Of a stretch of 64,000 nt of DNA, positions 41,701-54,149 are shown piece after piece. Origin of the DNA: Rhyacophila brunnea (lineage: Eukaryota; Arthropoda; Insecta; Trichoptera; Rhyacophilidae); assembly GCA_022495005.1 (NCBI GenBank), contig JAGYXB010001329.1, positions 1,054,001-1,118,000 of the forward strand. The letters run 5' to 3'. The notes below the pieces were generated by a model. That model did not search any database and was not told the DNA's origin. It saw nothing but the letters and a program-made list of their open reading frames with translations. The position numbers and the translations under genes were made by a program. Position 1 is the stretch's first letter; every line of letters starts with the position of its first letter.

Positions 41701-43919
41701 GCTTTTTAAGTAACTTAGTGACTAACGCGACTAGCGAGTACTAATGATTAGTACTAAGCCCCTGCAAACAAGCCTATATGCTAAGTACATCCATAACTGA
41801 AATTGGTCATCGAAACAATTATTACGTAAATTTTCCAAATAATAATCAATTGAGGAATCATCAGCCGGGATCACTCCACTACTAGATGAAGGTCTCCCCA
41901 TACCTCTTTCCACCCTTTTTGGGCCTAGTTCTATGCTGTCATTAATATTCACCGAACATAATATTTTCATCGATCCAGGGGGTTTTAGGACGCCCGTGTG
42001 GTCCAGCAATTGTCCGCTTGCCGAGCAACGTGTCCAGACCATTGTCAAATCATCTACTTTGTGACATTTATCACATCTCATACTCTTGTCTTGCGCCAAT
42101 CGTCATATTTGGATTTCTCATAAATTAAGAATCCATATTTCACATGCATACATTATTCAGGCACCAATCAGGTCAATAATGAAATAATAATAATAATTAA
42201 TACACTCTGTGGATGGTATTTAGCGAACATCCAGGACGCCGGAATCCGTTTGGTTTGAAGAACAGGCAGACCAGGTTGGAATTCTCTTAAGGCATCCGTA
42301 GCACGTGCCCGATCTAGGTCCAACATCGCTCTTTTACTCTCAATGTGACGTGTGGCTGCATGGTCTGTTCCTTTATCTCCTCGTTACTGCTAAAGTTATA
42401 CGACCACACACGCAGTATTTATAGATGACACTAAAAATCAATTTGTTTCTTACCATGGAACAGTTAACTTTGTGTTCCTTGTTTCTTACAGACCACCAAC
42501 TCCATAACGGCATTAATAATGTGGACTATAAGAGAAATAGTTTTATTTCTAATGCCGATATATACAAACGATAAATTAAACAGTACGGTATTTGAATTAA
42601 ACATTGCTCTGGACAAACTGATGTTCACCACAGAATCTGGTAAGGCATCCTTGAAATGATAGGTATTCAATATTTGACAGGTTTTTAGTTGGTATTGCTT
42701 TATGTAATGGCATTTCTCATTCCAGTTGAATCGAGTGGAGGTTTGGAAGATGTTTTAAAAAAAATCTTAAAATAATCTATCTATAATAATAATCAGCTCT
42801 ATTCAATGAATCCCTTGCAGTTTTTAATTAGTTAAAATACAACATAAAAATGAAGTTCCATGTTATGCATTCATGATCAGAACTGATATCGTCGTAGAGC
42901 CGTCGCCGTTGACAATTGTTAACTGAAGTTATAGATTTGGAAAACATGTTGTCATTTTCAGGCTGGTGTGATCTAGGGTGTAGGGTACATGTTGCAAAAT
43001 TGCATGCGTGGATCAAAAAAGTTTAGCGGCTTCTGAATTTTCACACGATAGTTGCAACTTGTGTGGCATTCGCGCATGCACAGTAGAATGATAGTGGCGA
43101 ACCTGCCGGAAAAAATACTAACTAGACCGAGCAACATACAAAACATGTACTCAACAACAACCAACACTGACAGTTGAAAAATGAAATAGGCGTGACAATC
43201 AGCATTTTTGTGTGTAAACAGTTATTATCATGATAGTTTAATTTACACGCTATTGCTGCCAGCAAATTCATCGTTTAAATAATTATTCATAATAACTGTT
43301 TACACATAAAAGTGCTGACTGTCTCGCCAATCTCATTCTTCAAGCGTAAGCAAGACGCGTTGTTGTCATTTTATGGTGCTATTTGACTGGTTGTGAAAAA
43401 TTGTAAACGTCAAAATGCTTTGCGCAGTGTAGTTAGTATTTTTTTCTGACAGGTTCGCCACTATCATTTTACTGCGCAAGGCGCAGATATCGCACAAATT
43501 CCAACTGTTTGTGAATCTTCATAATCAACTTCTGAACTTTTTTGATCCATTCATGCAATCTTGCAACTTGCTCGATAATACATGTTTACACGTGCATTTT
43601 TTATGTTATGGCCACGATAATACGAACTGTCAACAGTAAATCCATGCACGTGTATACAGGGTATTAGTTCATTTGACATATTGTCACCAAATATTTACAG
43701 TTGACACATTTGAGGTTGATACTGTTTTTCATACAAAAAATGTATTATTTACTTTCAGATATGGAAGTTCGAAGAAAATTGATGCGATTCAAACGAGTGA
43801 TGGTACAACAAAAAATTCAAATTAGAATTTGTAACATGTTTTCCTACGATAAAACTCTCATATATTCACTAACAAGTGCTCTGGCCTCATACGCTATTAT
43901 AATTATTCAGTTACGTTAG
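38797..43919 (+). CDS. gustatory-receptor-like gene 1 (7tm_7 family), four exons
   Basis: Exons: 38797-39561, 40878-40967, 42492-42639, 43759-43919; all introns GT/AG, phases 0, 0, 1; predicted 387 aa. Expected to be a ligand-gated cation channel subunit in taste neuron membranes. Seen: N-terminal 'STYKLYMYFGIYPLIYN', hydrophobic segments at about residues 48-66, 91-110, 147-164 and 174-193, a fifth in exon 2, a sixth in exon 3 and a seventh in exon 4 ending 'SYAIIIIQLR', which is a variant of the TYxxxxxQF motif of insect gustatory receptors. The 'WIMSAFFN' and 'WHDDW' motifs are shared with genes 2 and 3. The first ATG after an upstream stop was used. Repeats fill introns 1 and 2. An odorant receptor is less likely given the C-terminus. 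Confidence 0.83.
39733..40159. mobile_element. hAT-type MITE, family A, in intron 1 of receptor gene 1
   Basis: Left end CAGTGGGGAAAGATTGAGG and right end ...CCACACTTCGCCACTG. About 427 bp with the complete inverted body. One of the most complete copies of the family. Confidence 0.7.
40562..40770 (-). mobile_element. tRNA-derived SINE, copy 3 (reverse strand)
   Basis: Reverse complement of the family: 'ccatgtccgattctaatagt' (3' end), 'acaagaaatggatgttgccc', 'aattgaaaaacaatatgtgt', and a decayed head near 40745-40770. It lies in intron 1 of receptor gene 1. Confidence 0.7.
41050..41775. mobile_element. TIR element with a LINE fragment inside
   Basis: Inverted ends 'ggcttgtttacatgggttta' (left) and 'ctaagcccctgcaaacaagc' (right). 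The interior is split by an R1/jockey-like LINE fragment at about 41330-41695. Located in intron 2 of receptor gene 1. Confidence 0.5.
41386..41695 (-). pseudogene. R1/jockey-like LINE, C-terminal fragment
   Basis: The minus strand encodes 'AVRAYLKRFKLRDDDCCPCD', 'TVWHVINDCPILERER'. The AYL..F-L...CPC-G...T..H...-CP..-R pattern is the Cys/His end region of R1/jockey-type reverse transcriptases. Only this terminal piece is present. Confidence 0.65.
42980..43667. mobile_element. foldback MITE, family C, copy 3
   Basis: Right end 'aaatccatgcacgtgtatac' and interior match copies 1 and 2, including 'aaaagtgctgactgtctcgc'. The left end is decayed (near 42990, 'catgcgtggatcaaaaaag'). Located in intron 3 of receptor gene 1. 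Confidence 0.55.
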
Positions 43920-44390
43920 ATGTATATTTTCATAGGCATATTGAATATTCTATTTATGTAATGATGTGACATGTAATGCCTATTTATGTAATGTTGTGTA
44001 ATGATGTGTCATCCTAAGGGGGAGGGGTTCCAATATAATCTGACGATTTATGATGACGGGTTGTATAAAATATAACATCACAAAACCAATAAGTAAACTT
44101 ATTACCGAAATCAATGTTTTTAAGGAATGATTTTCTAACGAATGGGGGTGTTTAAAAATGTGACATAATTTAGACAGAGGGGTAAAATATTTTTAACAAT
44201 GAGGGCAGGGGTCAAAAAATATCGAAAATCATGTCTTTTATGGAACACAAAATATACAAAATGTCATCGTGGTTTTAAATAAACGAAAATTAAAAATCAT
44301 TAACAATTTCTGTTTTACTGCATTACAATTAATATGTTGTTATTAACATTAACATTATTTTATATTACCTACATAATATTGTTACACGAT

Positions 44391-44622
44391 GGCCGCGCGG
44401 CTTATGCGTCGGCCTATAACGTCGTGGGTTCCAGGTTCAAATCCTGGTCTGGCAAGTACACATATTGTTTTTCAATTTGTGTATCAGTCAGAGTATGGAC
44501 CTAATAGGTTGAGCAAGTGGATGACATCAATTTCTCGTAAAAACAAAATCTGTTAATACAAACCTACACATTGTGGAGGCCCATATGATTCTATTAGGAT
44601 CGGACATAACAGGAAAAAAAAA
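44391..44622 (+). mobile_element. tRNA-derived SINE, copy 4
   Basis: Head 'cacgatggccgcgcggctta' with a B-box-like GGTTCAAATCC (near 44432), followed by the conserved body and an A-rich tail at about 44613-44622. Located just downstream of receptor gene 1. Confidence 0.75.
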
Positions 44623-44754
44623 ATATATTTCAGATTTATGATTTTATCAATTTATGTGATATTGCTTATTGATTTTGGGTTTACGTTGTAGAACTCCATT
44701 ATAATTTCAAAACATAAACTTTCTGTTGCTATATGAAACAAGTACCCTAGGGGC

Positions 44755-44900
44755 ACTAAACGCCCACAGGGACACCCTAAAACCCTCCGGATAGAAGAGC
44801 TCAAAAAGTTCGCCGGATGTACGTGGAGCGAAGAATTAGGAACCGAGAAGGGTCGATAGAGCTAGGGGAGGCCTTCATCCAGCAGTGATAATATGTAGCA
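44755..44900 (+). mobile_element. LINE 3' fragment
   Basis: Plus-strand frames resemble the end of insect LINE proteins ('KFAG-TWSEE' and 'IELGEAFIQQ' in two frames), followed by a degenerate ATGATAATATGTA tail. It is very short and decayed. Confidence 0.45.
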
Positions 44901-45004
44901 TGATGATAATATGTAGACAAAAAAACTGTCGAGAAAAAAGGAGTCTTCGTAACCTTCCCACTATTTAAAATTCAATTTATCATGTTGTTTTGGACTCAGA
45001 AGGG

Positions 45005-45230
45005 TTTTTTTCTCACTCAGTCAATGTCAAGTCAATGCTTTATTATATGACATCTTCCTATTTCCACTATTAAAAGCAATATACAGCATTAATTTTCTCC
45101 GAACAATGAAATATTTATAAATTGTTAATCAATAAAGTCATTAGCTAATGTACATAAATAATGCATTTCAATTTATTTATGCTAGAGTTTTATTCACATA
45201 ATGTATTTTGAATCGTGTCCGGAAACATGT
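45005..45230 (+). promoter_or_regulatory. upstream block shared by receptor genes 2 and 3
   Basis: Contains 'atgacatcttcct', 'aatcaataaagtcattagct' and 'ctagagttttattcacataat', all recurring in the same order at 53880-54030 upstream of receptor gene 3. Position and conservation suggest the blocks came along with gene duplication and may hold promoter elements. In gene 2 they are separated from the ATG (46109) by a pogo-like MITE. Confidence 0.45.
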
Positions 45231-45418
45231 ACGTATGCAGCTCGCCATATTACACTACACCGTGAAATGTTGTATCGGAAATATAAGGCTGTATATTAAA
45301 GATCGAGTATACTAAAGACCTCTTTGGGTCGTATAGTACTGACATAAAATTCAAGTCTAAATAAAACACGGTTCTTGTCAGTTTACAGGAAGCCAACAGC
45401 AAACAAATTTTGAAAATA

Positions 45419-45773
45419 CAGTAGGTGCTCGGTAATCTGGCGTTCACCAATACGGCACGTCTAATAGTCCGGCATTTTGCAATTCAGCTCTCCTGCTCTA
45501 TAAACCGGCAGGTTTCACATTAAACTGCCGGATTACAGAGCGGAGGTCGCTCGGCAGTTCGGTGCCACATGATATTGCGACACAACCTATTATCAATATT
45601 GATTAAGTAAACAATGTTACCAATTTTTTGTGTATGTTTACATAAACTAATAAAGATTTTTACTGTGCAAATCTATGATAGAATTATTTCCTATAGAAAT
45701 CCAAAAATCTGGCATTTCTAACAATCCGGCATGGGTGAAAAAATATGCGTGCCGGATTACCGAGCGCCTACTG
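45419..45773. mobile_element. pogo/Tigger-like MITE
   Basis: TIRs CAGTAGGTGCTCGGTAATCT and ...GGATTACCGAGCGCCTACTG, flanked by TA on both sides (45417-45418, 45774-45775). About 355 bp, no ORF. It lies between the shared upstream block and the start of receptor gene 2. Confidence 0.8.
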
Positions 45774-46108
45774 TAGCTGATATACTGGATTATTTGTTAG
45801 GTTAGGTTAGGTTTTCATTCTTGAATTCATGAATTTTGCCAGAATCAGCAATGAAAATTGAATTAATGTCCATATTAAATCTAATAAGATTGGAGACCGT
45901 ATAGTATACGGTCATCTCTTTCCGATAAGAAAGCTGACGGCGAACTGTGCTACGGTGAAATGTTTTACGTACAATTTACATGTAACCATTCTGAATATGA
46001 GAGTTATACGCCATATTATTTAAAAAGTATTTAGTTATGTATAAATAAATACGTAGGACTTGAATTTTTTCATTTGTGCTCAAATTAAAACACTATAGAT
46101 ATTGAAAA

Positions 46109-49100
46109 ATGGAATCCACATACAACATATACAGATTATTTGGAATATATCCTTTGATTTATAATGAAGACTGTCTCAAAGAAGTTAGTAAAAGATATAA
46201 GATTATTATAGTGTCGTTATGTTGTATAATTTCTGGATTTCTAATATATTCTCTTGATGTTTACATAAAACTCGGTAAAAAACAAGATTCAACTACAAGT
46301 ATATGGATAGTTATGGGTACTTTCATTATGGTATTAACTACACTGTGCGGGATGACAAATTGGATAATGTCTGCGTTTTTCAACGCAAAGGAAACCAAGA
46401 AAATGTTATATAACTATGAATATATCATAAAACGTTTAAACTTGGACAATTCATCACGCTGCAAACGTTTATATGACAAGATTTATATATACCATCTAAT
46501 AATATTGATGTTGATGATTTCGCATATATTATATGACGCATACAACTGGATCGACGTCTGGCACGATAAATGGGTTTATGCGCTAGGAATTGTGATGAAT
46601 TTAATGGTTTTGAAATATGCAACGGAGATCTATCTAGTGATTGATGTTTTAAAAAATATAATATCCAAAATCAAAGAAATAACAACCGAGTTGCATTCTG
46701 GAAAAACTGATATATTATTACTTTCTGATCTGGAAACTATGATGAAATTATATTCAAAATTGGCTGAAAATGTCAATATTACGAATTATTTAATCAATTT
46801 ACCGGTAATAATCTTATAATTCATTAGTTTTGATAGTATTTGGATCTTAGAATGAGTAATTATGGGGACCATTATCTTCACTGCACAAAGAAATACTGCA
46901 CATAGTCCCATAGCAATAATAATTGTATTGTATATATATACCATATAATTATCATATGCAGCACGTCACCCATCTTGGCTGGTTTGCCTTTTGGATCAAA
47001 GGATCGACTCCCATAGCTGGGTCAAATTCACATTATTTTTCAAACAATGTGTGTTCAGATCCATCACATGGATTCGATGGCTTGTGCGAATCATAATGTA
47101 AAAAGGGCTGCTAAGATATCTCCACACTATGTATGTCGATATGCTCATTCTTGGATCACAAATGGTGAATTACCTTTCTTACTAAACACAAATATTGTGA
47201 CTCTTATAATAAAATACTAATACATTTTTTATCATAATAACAATATGTTTTCATTATTTCAGATGGTTTTCGTAATGAAAAATTCATTAATAACATTTAT
47301 AATATACATAGCATTAGCATTGAGTCCGCAGTATTCCTCCTTTCTAAAAAACGTGAGTATTTTCCTAATTCCAAAAGTGTCTAAGGGTAATTCTAGGCGA
47401 TTATTTAAAATCTACCATCTTAAGAAAAATATATTTTTATTAGTTACCTACCCATTAACTTATACGTTCAAACAATAATTATATTATATTCAATAGAGTT
47501 TATTTAATTTCATTATTTAGACCATGGGTGGCCAACCTGTGGCCCGCGGGCCATATGCGGCCCATTGGGTGCCAACTTGTGGCCCGTGGAGCAGTGAGAA
47601 AATAAAAATAATATCAAATGCTGCCGCTATATGTGCTAATCTCGCAAATTGAGATTCGATATTGGCTCAAGATTTTAAAAAGCACCGTGTTCTTTTTGCT
47701 GCATTTCCAACGCCATTCTCCGTAGACGTGAATTTATTACCGGGAAATTTACAAATGGAACATTGTGAAATATGTTACGATGAACAGTTAAAGGAGAAAT
47801 TCCACCAGGCTGGTTTGGAAGAGTTTTACAAAACATAATTGAGCAAGGAGAAATAATATCCTGCATTTTACAAACATGCTCTAATGATGACTTCGCTATT
47901 TGGAAACACCTATACGTGTGAACAGCTTTTTAGTCGGATGAAGCATATCAAAATCCCGAGTGAGAACACGAATCACTGATGTGCATTTGGAAAACTGTTT
48001 GCGTGTAGGAACAACCTCACTCCATATCGACATAGATGCACTTAGTTCTGCCACACAAAATCAAACTTCTCACTAAAATTTATTATTCTTATATTATTTT
48101 GTTAATTTTTTATTATTTAAAAAAGTCTAATCTAATAAATATGTTTGGTTCTCATTTTTGTTTTATTTTATTAATATATATAATAATATATATTTCTTTT
48201 TTGTTTTGTATAATAAAAAAAAATCGGTTGTGCGGCCCGGTAGGAAATCTAATTTTTAGAATCTGGCACGGCTGCTGAAAAGGTTGGCCACCCATGATTT
48301 AGACCAACAGAGCCATCTGTTTGTGTGTATTATAATTTTATTGTAGTACCTACCCCAGGAGGGCTATTTTTGATGGAACCAATACTGCTTATACCATAAT
48401 ATATTAAAACCTGCTTGAAAACGCAAAATAGCTTCAAATGTAAGCATATCGCTTCTAACGGTGTCCAATAATAACGGAAAAATTAAGCAAACATTTATGG
48501 TCGCGTAAGAGTTTGCATTATGTTTTTGCCTATGATCACATGACAGCCAATGACAGCTCAAATTCACAATATGTAAACAAGAAAATAATCTAAAATATGG
48601 TAATCATATTTTATTAGTAACCGTTGTAGTAAGTAGCATTAATAAAACTTCTTATTCTTAAAGTTCGTAGCTAATTTATCCTTAAAGATGCTACTTACTT
48701 ACTACGCGGTATTAATATCAGAAAGTGACCATCTTTATGATTTTATGCAGTACCGTTTTCAATGGAATATACTCGAATGGGCGAAGGAGGGGCGCGGGGA
48801 GCAGGGCTCGCAGCTGGAAGCTTAATCGGAACTGCCGGTCCGACAGTATTTCGCCGTTTCTGCGTTCGCAAGCAATCACGCCCGCGACAGCGAGGAAATA
48901 AATATAGCTTTAATGATTTATTAACATTTTTAAAATTTATTTCTGCAAACAATTTATGCAAAGTTCTTTATTTTAATTATTAATATATAATTCTGATTTA
49001 ATCCAAATAAACATTTTTTTAATTTTTAATCAACCGCAGCACCCCCAGATATCTTATCCACGAGCCGACACTGCATATAATACAAAATAATAATGAAAAC

Positions 49101-51097
49101 TTTTATAAGAATTCTAATGGATTTAAATTTAAATTCCATCAAGTACCTTCGGTCAATGCTATTAATACTTTAATAAGAATTTAAACACTTCCGATGATAA
49201 TATTTAAAAACCAAAATACAATAAATAACAGAGCCTTACGTTACGATATTCAATCTGTTTAAAATAGATAACTGTCAGCCGCAGAGACAAACTAGCGCCT
49301 CTACCGAGAAGCGTGTGAAACACAAAAGCATCCACGACTTTTAGTTCCATTTGTATAAATCGAAGCAGAAATAAAATTTCTCATACAAAATCGACGCGGG
49401 CCGCTCCAATAGCTTAGATAGGGAACGCTTCATTCAAAAATTGCCCTCCAGATAGACGTTGTTCTGTCAATACTACAGTTCACCAATACAGCTCAAGTCA
49501 ACCTAATAAGTGTACAACAGTCGAAAAGTGCCTGTTGAAGGAAGGTGGGCAGTGTGAAACCGAAAAAAAATTCTACACAACCATATTTAAGGGATTTGAT
49601 TATGAATTAAACTTCAGCATTTTACTGATACAATTTAATGAACATACAAAATATTTCACTTAAATAAAAGCAGCGTGTCTGCTTGGGAGGTTCAAGCAAT
49701 AGCACGGGGGGGCGGCATATTTGTAGTGTATTTGCAGTGTTAACCCACTGTAAAATAAAAAATATAATTATCTTTTGTTTGTTTTAGAGCATTAACTTCA
49801 TAGTAGCTTTGATTCTTTGGATTGTCCGTGAATTGTTTTATCTCACCATAATTATTTACATCAGTGAGAAAATGAAGACTAAAGTATTTAAACTAAATGT
49901 TCTTCTGGATAAGCTGATGATTAGATCATACTCAGGTGAGAGTCTATTGAACCTTACTTAATCTATAATTAATTAATCATCTAGGACCATATGCATAGTC
50001 ATATTGATGAAGATAAGTGAGTTTATGCGTTATGTGTTATTTCATTGGTCATGTTCATCCTCTATTCCAACTTGTTAACTGTGTAACTTCATTTCATTAT
50101 TTTCTGAGATCGGCGGTTATATAAATTGCAAATCAACCCCTTCAGTTAGTTAAAGTTAGTCCCACTGCCATTTCATATTATGTTACTTAATATACTTACA
50201 TAATATAATTAATCTATAAAAGATATCGTCGGTCTGGTATTATGCATACACTATATCGTGGTAAATAATTATTGTTGTATTCAGTGCCTGAATATGCCGA
50301 AAGGCGAAACCCAGGTTGCAAAAAATGACACAAACAGAATACTACAAAACTTAAATCCATTCAAATTTAAATTCAAATCAATTACCTTCGGTCGATAGTA
50401 TTAATGTTGTATTAATTTAATTTAATAAAATGCAAATTTTCATAGTATTTATTCCACTTTTTGTTGAAAATGTCCCTCTGAGGTGGACTAAACCGGTCCA
50501 GATATTAAATAATTGTGGAATAAGAACGATAAAAATTTGCGTTTTATTAAATTAAATTATTAATAATCTTTCCACCATGAATTGAGAGTTCACGCAATAA
50601 AATAAATTATTGTTGTTTTATAATATCACGTTTTAATATAATGTCAACATTGTATATTCTACATTGTAGAATGGTAGATTGCTTTTGCAATTTGTTGAAA
50701 ATATTTCGTGAAATCAATGACATTTGACAGCTAGAGAGTGTTATGTTGGAATTGAGGTGTTGGAATGGAATTCCGAGTAACATATTATACTGCATACACC
50801 CACTTATTTATATAAAAAAATATGTCCTATTCCCTAGAAACTTTTAATTTGTTTACATTTGAAAGTGCATGAATTTTGGCTAATTTCCTAGCAGTTTTTC
50901 TACAAAAATGATGGAAAATGATTAAATTTGTTTCAGATCTTGCTGTTAGAAGAAAACTTAGACAATTCAAACAAGTTATGTACAAGCAAAAAATACATAT
51001 CACCATTTGCAACATGTTCTTCTTGGATAAAACGTTTGTTTATGCTTTTACAAGTGCCCTATTCGCATACTCAGTTATATTGATACAATTAGGTTGA
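46109..51097 (+). CDS. gustatory-receptor-like gene 2 (7tm_7 family), four exons
   Basis: Exons: 46109-46804, 47263-47352, 49788-49935, 50937-51097; phases 0, 0, 1; predicted 364 aa. Seven hydrophobic segments as in gene 1; C-terminus 'AYSVILIQLG'. Motifs shared with gene 3: 'WIMSAFFNAKETKKMLYNYE', 'GIVMNLMVLKYATEIYLVID'. The start ATG follows an in-frame TGA directly, and the protein begins at the equivalent of residue 18-19 of its neighbours, so the N-terminus is shorter by that much. A separate non-coding first exon or a lost start is possible. Introns hold a hAT element and other repeats. Confidence 0.83.
47523..48296 (+). mobile_element. hAT element with perfect 8-bp TSD in receptor gene 2
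   Basis: Perfect 15-bp TIRs CATGGGTGGCCAACC / GGTTGGCCACCCATG are flanked by ATTTAGAC (47515-47522 and 48297-48304). The subterminal DNA is rich in 'gcggccc' words. Plus-strand remnants (about 47665-48060) read 'LLPGNLQMEHCEICYDEQLK' and 'FGNTYTCEQLFSRMKHIK', the C-terminal dimerisation part of a hAT transposase, with stops. It sits in intron 2. Confidence 0.88.
48714..49073 (-). mobile_element. hAT-type MITE, family B, truncated copy
   Basis: Reverse-orientation relative of 53258-53817: 'tatcagaaagtgaccatctttatga', a GC-rich block at 48775-48890, and the end 'cacgagccgacactg' at 49073. The other end is missing. Located in intron 2 of receptor gene 2. Confidence 0.65.
50400..50580. mobile_element. 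foldback element, copy 2
   Basis: Inverted arms 'aatttaataaaatgcaaatt' and 'aatttgcgttttattaaatt' with a loop holding CTCTGAGGTGGACTAAACCG (50476-50495), the counterpart of the loop motif at 7211. Located in intron 3 of receptor gene 2. Confidence 0.6.
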
Positions 51098-51253
51098 ATT
51101 ACAACTTAACCATACCAATATGAGAAAATGTAATTATTATAGTTTTTATTTACCAAAAACCTTTGTAATCGAAGAATTTAGAACATAAATAGAAGGAACC
51201 TCATACTTTATCTCTGTTATGACATTTGCATTTATTTAGCAAACGCATGAAGC

Positions 51254-52079
51254 CAGTGGCGAAGGGTGACTTTTAGAAAGAGGTAGGCTGTGAAGTAACC
51301 AAGCTTGTCAGATATATTTACGGGAAATAAGAAGATAACCCAATATTACTACTGATGAATAGGTACACTACATCAATGAAATTTCAAAATCTCAATTAGT
51401 TTGATATAATTAGTTTATAAATAAGCAATTAGATTGAATTATGTATCTTCCTATAAACGTAACATACGCTCAAAATATATTATCTATCGTCTTTGAAAAT
51501 ATCTATTGTTGTGTATAATATGTTCCATAACAATTTATAATTTAACCCGTAAAACTAGACATTTTAAAATACTTATATATTTAAAAGACAGACTTAGGTA
51601 TAAATAACTGATAAATAAAAATCGCGAGATAAATTATTTAATATTTCTAACAACAATCAATATTTATATGTGATTGAATCGCATAGAAATTATTTTTTAA
51701 ATCATCTTATTATTTATTTTGAATAAATGTGCGGATGTAAGCGCTAACTAAACAACCTATGATTTCAGAATAAAAAGCCAGACAGAGACTGGCGTCAGTG
51801 GCGTCACGTGACTAAAAACACATACAAACCACATCTTAAATTCCCATCGAATATTTCATAACATAGTTGAATCCATGCGGCAGTAGTTATGGTTATAAAC
51901 CTTACTAATTTATAAAATAAAGCTATGTACTTCTGAATTTTGACGATAGATGACTCGATGAAATTAACTTGGATTTTTCAGTGTATTTATTTTTTTAAAT
52001 TTAAATTATTTGCTTGAAGATCTATTTTTATTAGTAGGTAGGCTTTAAATAATCGCCTACTATGGAGCCTTCGCCACTG
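51254..52079. mobile_element. hAT-type element of the family-A group with 8-bp TSD
   Basis: Left end CAGTGGCGAAGGGTGA, right end ...GAGCCTTCGCCACTG, flanked by the exact duplication CATGAAGC (51246-51253 and 52080-52087). This copy proves the 8-bp duplication and thus hAT membership for elements that share these ends. The interior differs from the short family-A copies and carries no ORF. Confidence 0.82.
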
Positions 52080-52087
52080 CATGAAGC

Positions 52088-53257
52088 ATGGTTAACTCCA
52101 CAAAATAATATCATCGCTAAGTTGCCATTCCGATTTTCGTACTCACACAATGACTGCTATTTTTTATATTCATTGTGATTACTTACTCGAGTACAGTTGT
52201 AAGCAGTTTTACACAAATCTTATAGGATTTTTCAACTAATAATTGTAACGGATTGTTTTTTCATATGTCCTATATACATATAAATGTAAATGTCATAGCA
52301 GTAGTGTTAAGTTTTCTTCAAATGCACCTGTAATGTGAAGTCACTTGTAGCCAATTTATTCATTTGATTAGATAGAGGTCTTTTTCTTGTTTCAATTTAC
52401 AAATACATTTAGACTCCATCTCTATAGAAGAAGGTTTTTTTCAACATCTTTGGTTGAAACTAACCTTCTCGATAAAGACAGCACCTAAATATATTATGAA
52501 ATCAACCTTTAAAAAACTTTAATAAGGCTAATAATTAAACACCCAAAGTGTTGCAAGTCCTATTCATTGTCCTAATCTAAATGTACTCTACAATTTTGGC
52601 ATTTTGTTCACTTAGTTAGACATTAGTTTTATTGTACTCATCTTGGGACCCAGGTCTTTGACTCAAGCCATAAAACACCGAAATAGCTTTAGTGGTTTTC
52701 GCATAATTTTAAGTACATTCTTCTTCTTCTTTCTTCTTTTCTTTCTTTTACATAATATAATATATTCTTTAACACTACAAAAGGCCATGAGGTCCAATGA
52801 CAGATGTGTAGTTACTAATAGAAGTGAAACAATCACAAACACCCCAGATTTTGGGAAAATCACGAAATATATTATGACCTCACCGAGACCGAATCCAAGG
52901 CCAGCGCCTTTCGTGTTGGACTTCGAGGGCTGACTTGTGTTCATTAGATATAAAAATGTAACAGAGTACCTGCTGATACAAAATGTTCTGCCAATGATCC
53001 TTTTGAGAAGGACACACTGCTTGAGGAAGAATGTACAGCGGGAAGAGACGATGATTATTGATTGTCGTCACTTGCGCTTACCTGGCCTGTCAGGCATTGT
53101 CTTTTAGCACACCATAAGCATAAGTTAATTTACATTATTAGTCATAATTATTATATACCCTGTAATCAACATTTCTGCCGCAACTTGTTATTTATTGAAT
53201 TCACAACCTCACAGCTGTAATACTAAGCACTTATATATAATTTTGTTTACTTATATT
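52088..53257. other. intergenic DNA between receptor genes 2 and 3
   Basis: No gene recognised. Overlapping frames on both strands at 52643-53071 have no family resemblance or splice support. The patch at 52790-52935 is less AT-rich and may derive from a retrotransposon 3' end. Confidence 0.35.
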
Positions 53258-53817
53258 CAGTGGCGGCTTGTGGATAAGATATCTGAGGGTGCTGCGGTTG
53301 ATTAAAAATAAAAAAAATGTTTATTTGGATTATATTTTACTATTAACATCAAAATTAAAATATAAATTATATTAAAAATTAAAATAAAGAACCTGCATAA
53401 ATGACTTGCAGAAATAAATTTTAACAATGTTGATAAATCATTAAAGCTATATTTCTTTCCTCGCTTTCGCGCGCGTTCTCATTTGCGAACGCAGAAACAA
53501 CGAAATACTGTCAGACCGGCAGTACCGATCAAGCTGCCACCTGCGAGCCCCACTCTCCGCGCCCCTCCTTCGCTTACTCGAGCATATTACATTGAGAACG
53601 GTACTGCAAAAAATCATAAAGATGGCCACTTTCTGATATTAGTACCGCGGTGTATGATAATTATTGGATGTGTCGGTGCACGGGTGAGATTAATACACGC
53701 TTAAATAATATTGATATTTTCATATAATATACATAAATTTATGTAAGTATATTACATTTTTCTCAATTTGCTCGGGGGTGCTGCAGTTCTGCAGTGCATA
53801 TGGACGAGCCGCCACTG
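53258..53817. mobile_element. hAT-type MITE, family B, with 8-bp TSD
   Basis: Ends CAGTGGCGGCTTGTGG and ...TGGACGAGCCGCCACTG, flanked by the exact duplication CTTATATT (53250-53257 and 53818-53825). 560 bp with a GC-rich core (53460-53590) that has chance open frames on both strands. A truncated sister copy is at 48714-49073. Confidence 0.85.
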
Positions 53818-53869
53818 CTTATATTTGTATTTTTATACTGATATTTTGGTCACAGAGGGGTTGCTTTCT

Positions 53870-54040
53870 CATTAATCAAGTCAAGGTTTAATTATGTGAC
53901 ATCTTCCTGATTGGATTATTGAAAATGTTACATGTATAAATAATTAATAATCAATAAACTCATTAACTAATGTAATACAAATAATACTTCCTGTTTATCA
54001 ACACTAGAATTTTATTCACACAATATATTCTCAATATTAG
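53870..54040 (+). promoter_or_regulatory. upstream block of receptor gene 3, shared with gene 2
   Basis: Contains 'gtgacatcttcct', 'aatcaataaactcattaact' and 'ctagaattttattcacacaat' in the same order as 45040-45205. Here the block ends only about 110 bp before the ATG at 54150, so it is a candidate core promoter region; no TATA box can be singled out in such AT-rich DNA. Confidence 0.45.
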
Positions 54041-54149
54041 AGTCTATACATGATCATTTGTAATACATAATAACAATATTTTGAAAATAGAACTTGGAGT
54101 TTTCTTTGTTTTGTATGTATAAATTAAAGGAATAAACATACTATTTAAA

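Noticed and set aside
41731..42099. 122-aa minus-strand frame with a CDKCHK start
   Set aside because: One CxxC pair is seen but no known finger pattern, no copy elsewhere in the window, and its end overlaps the TIR of a transposon; it could not be supported as a gene.
52643..53071. overlapping frames on both strands between receptor genes 2 and 3
   Set aside because: No family resemblance, no splice sites that fit and no similarity to neighbouring receptors.
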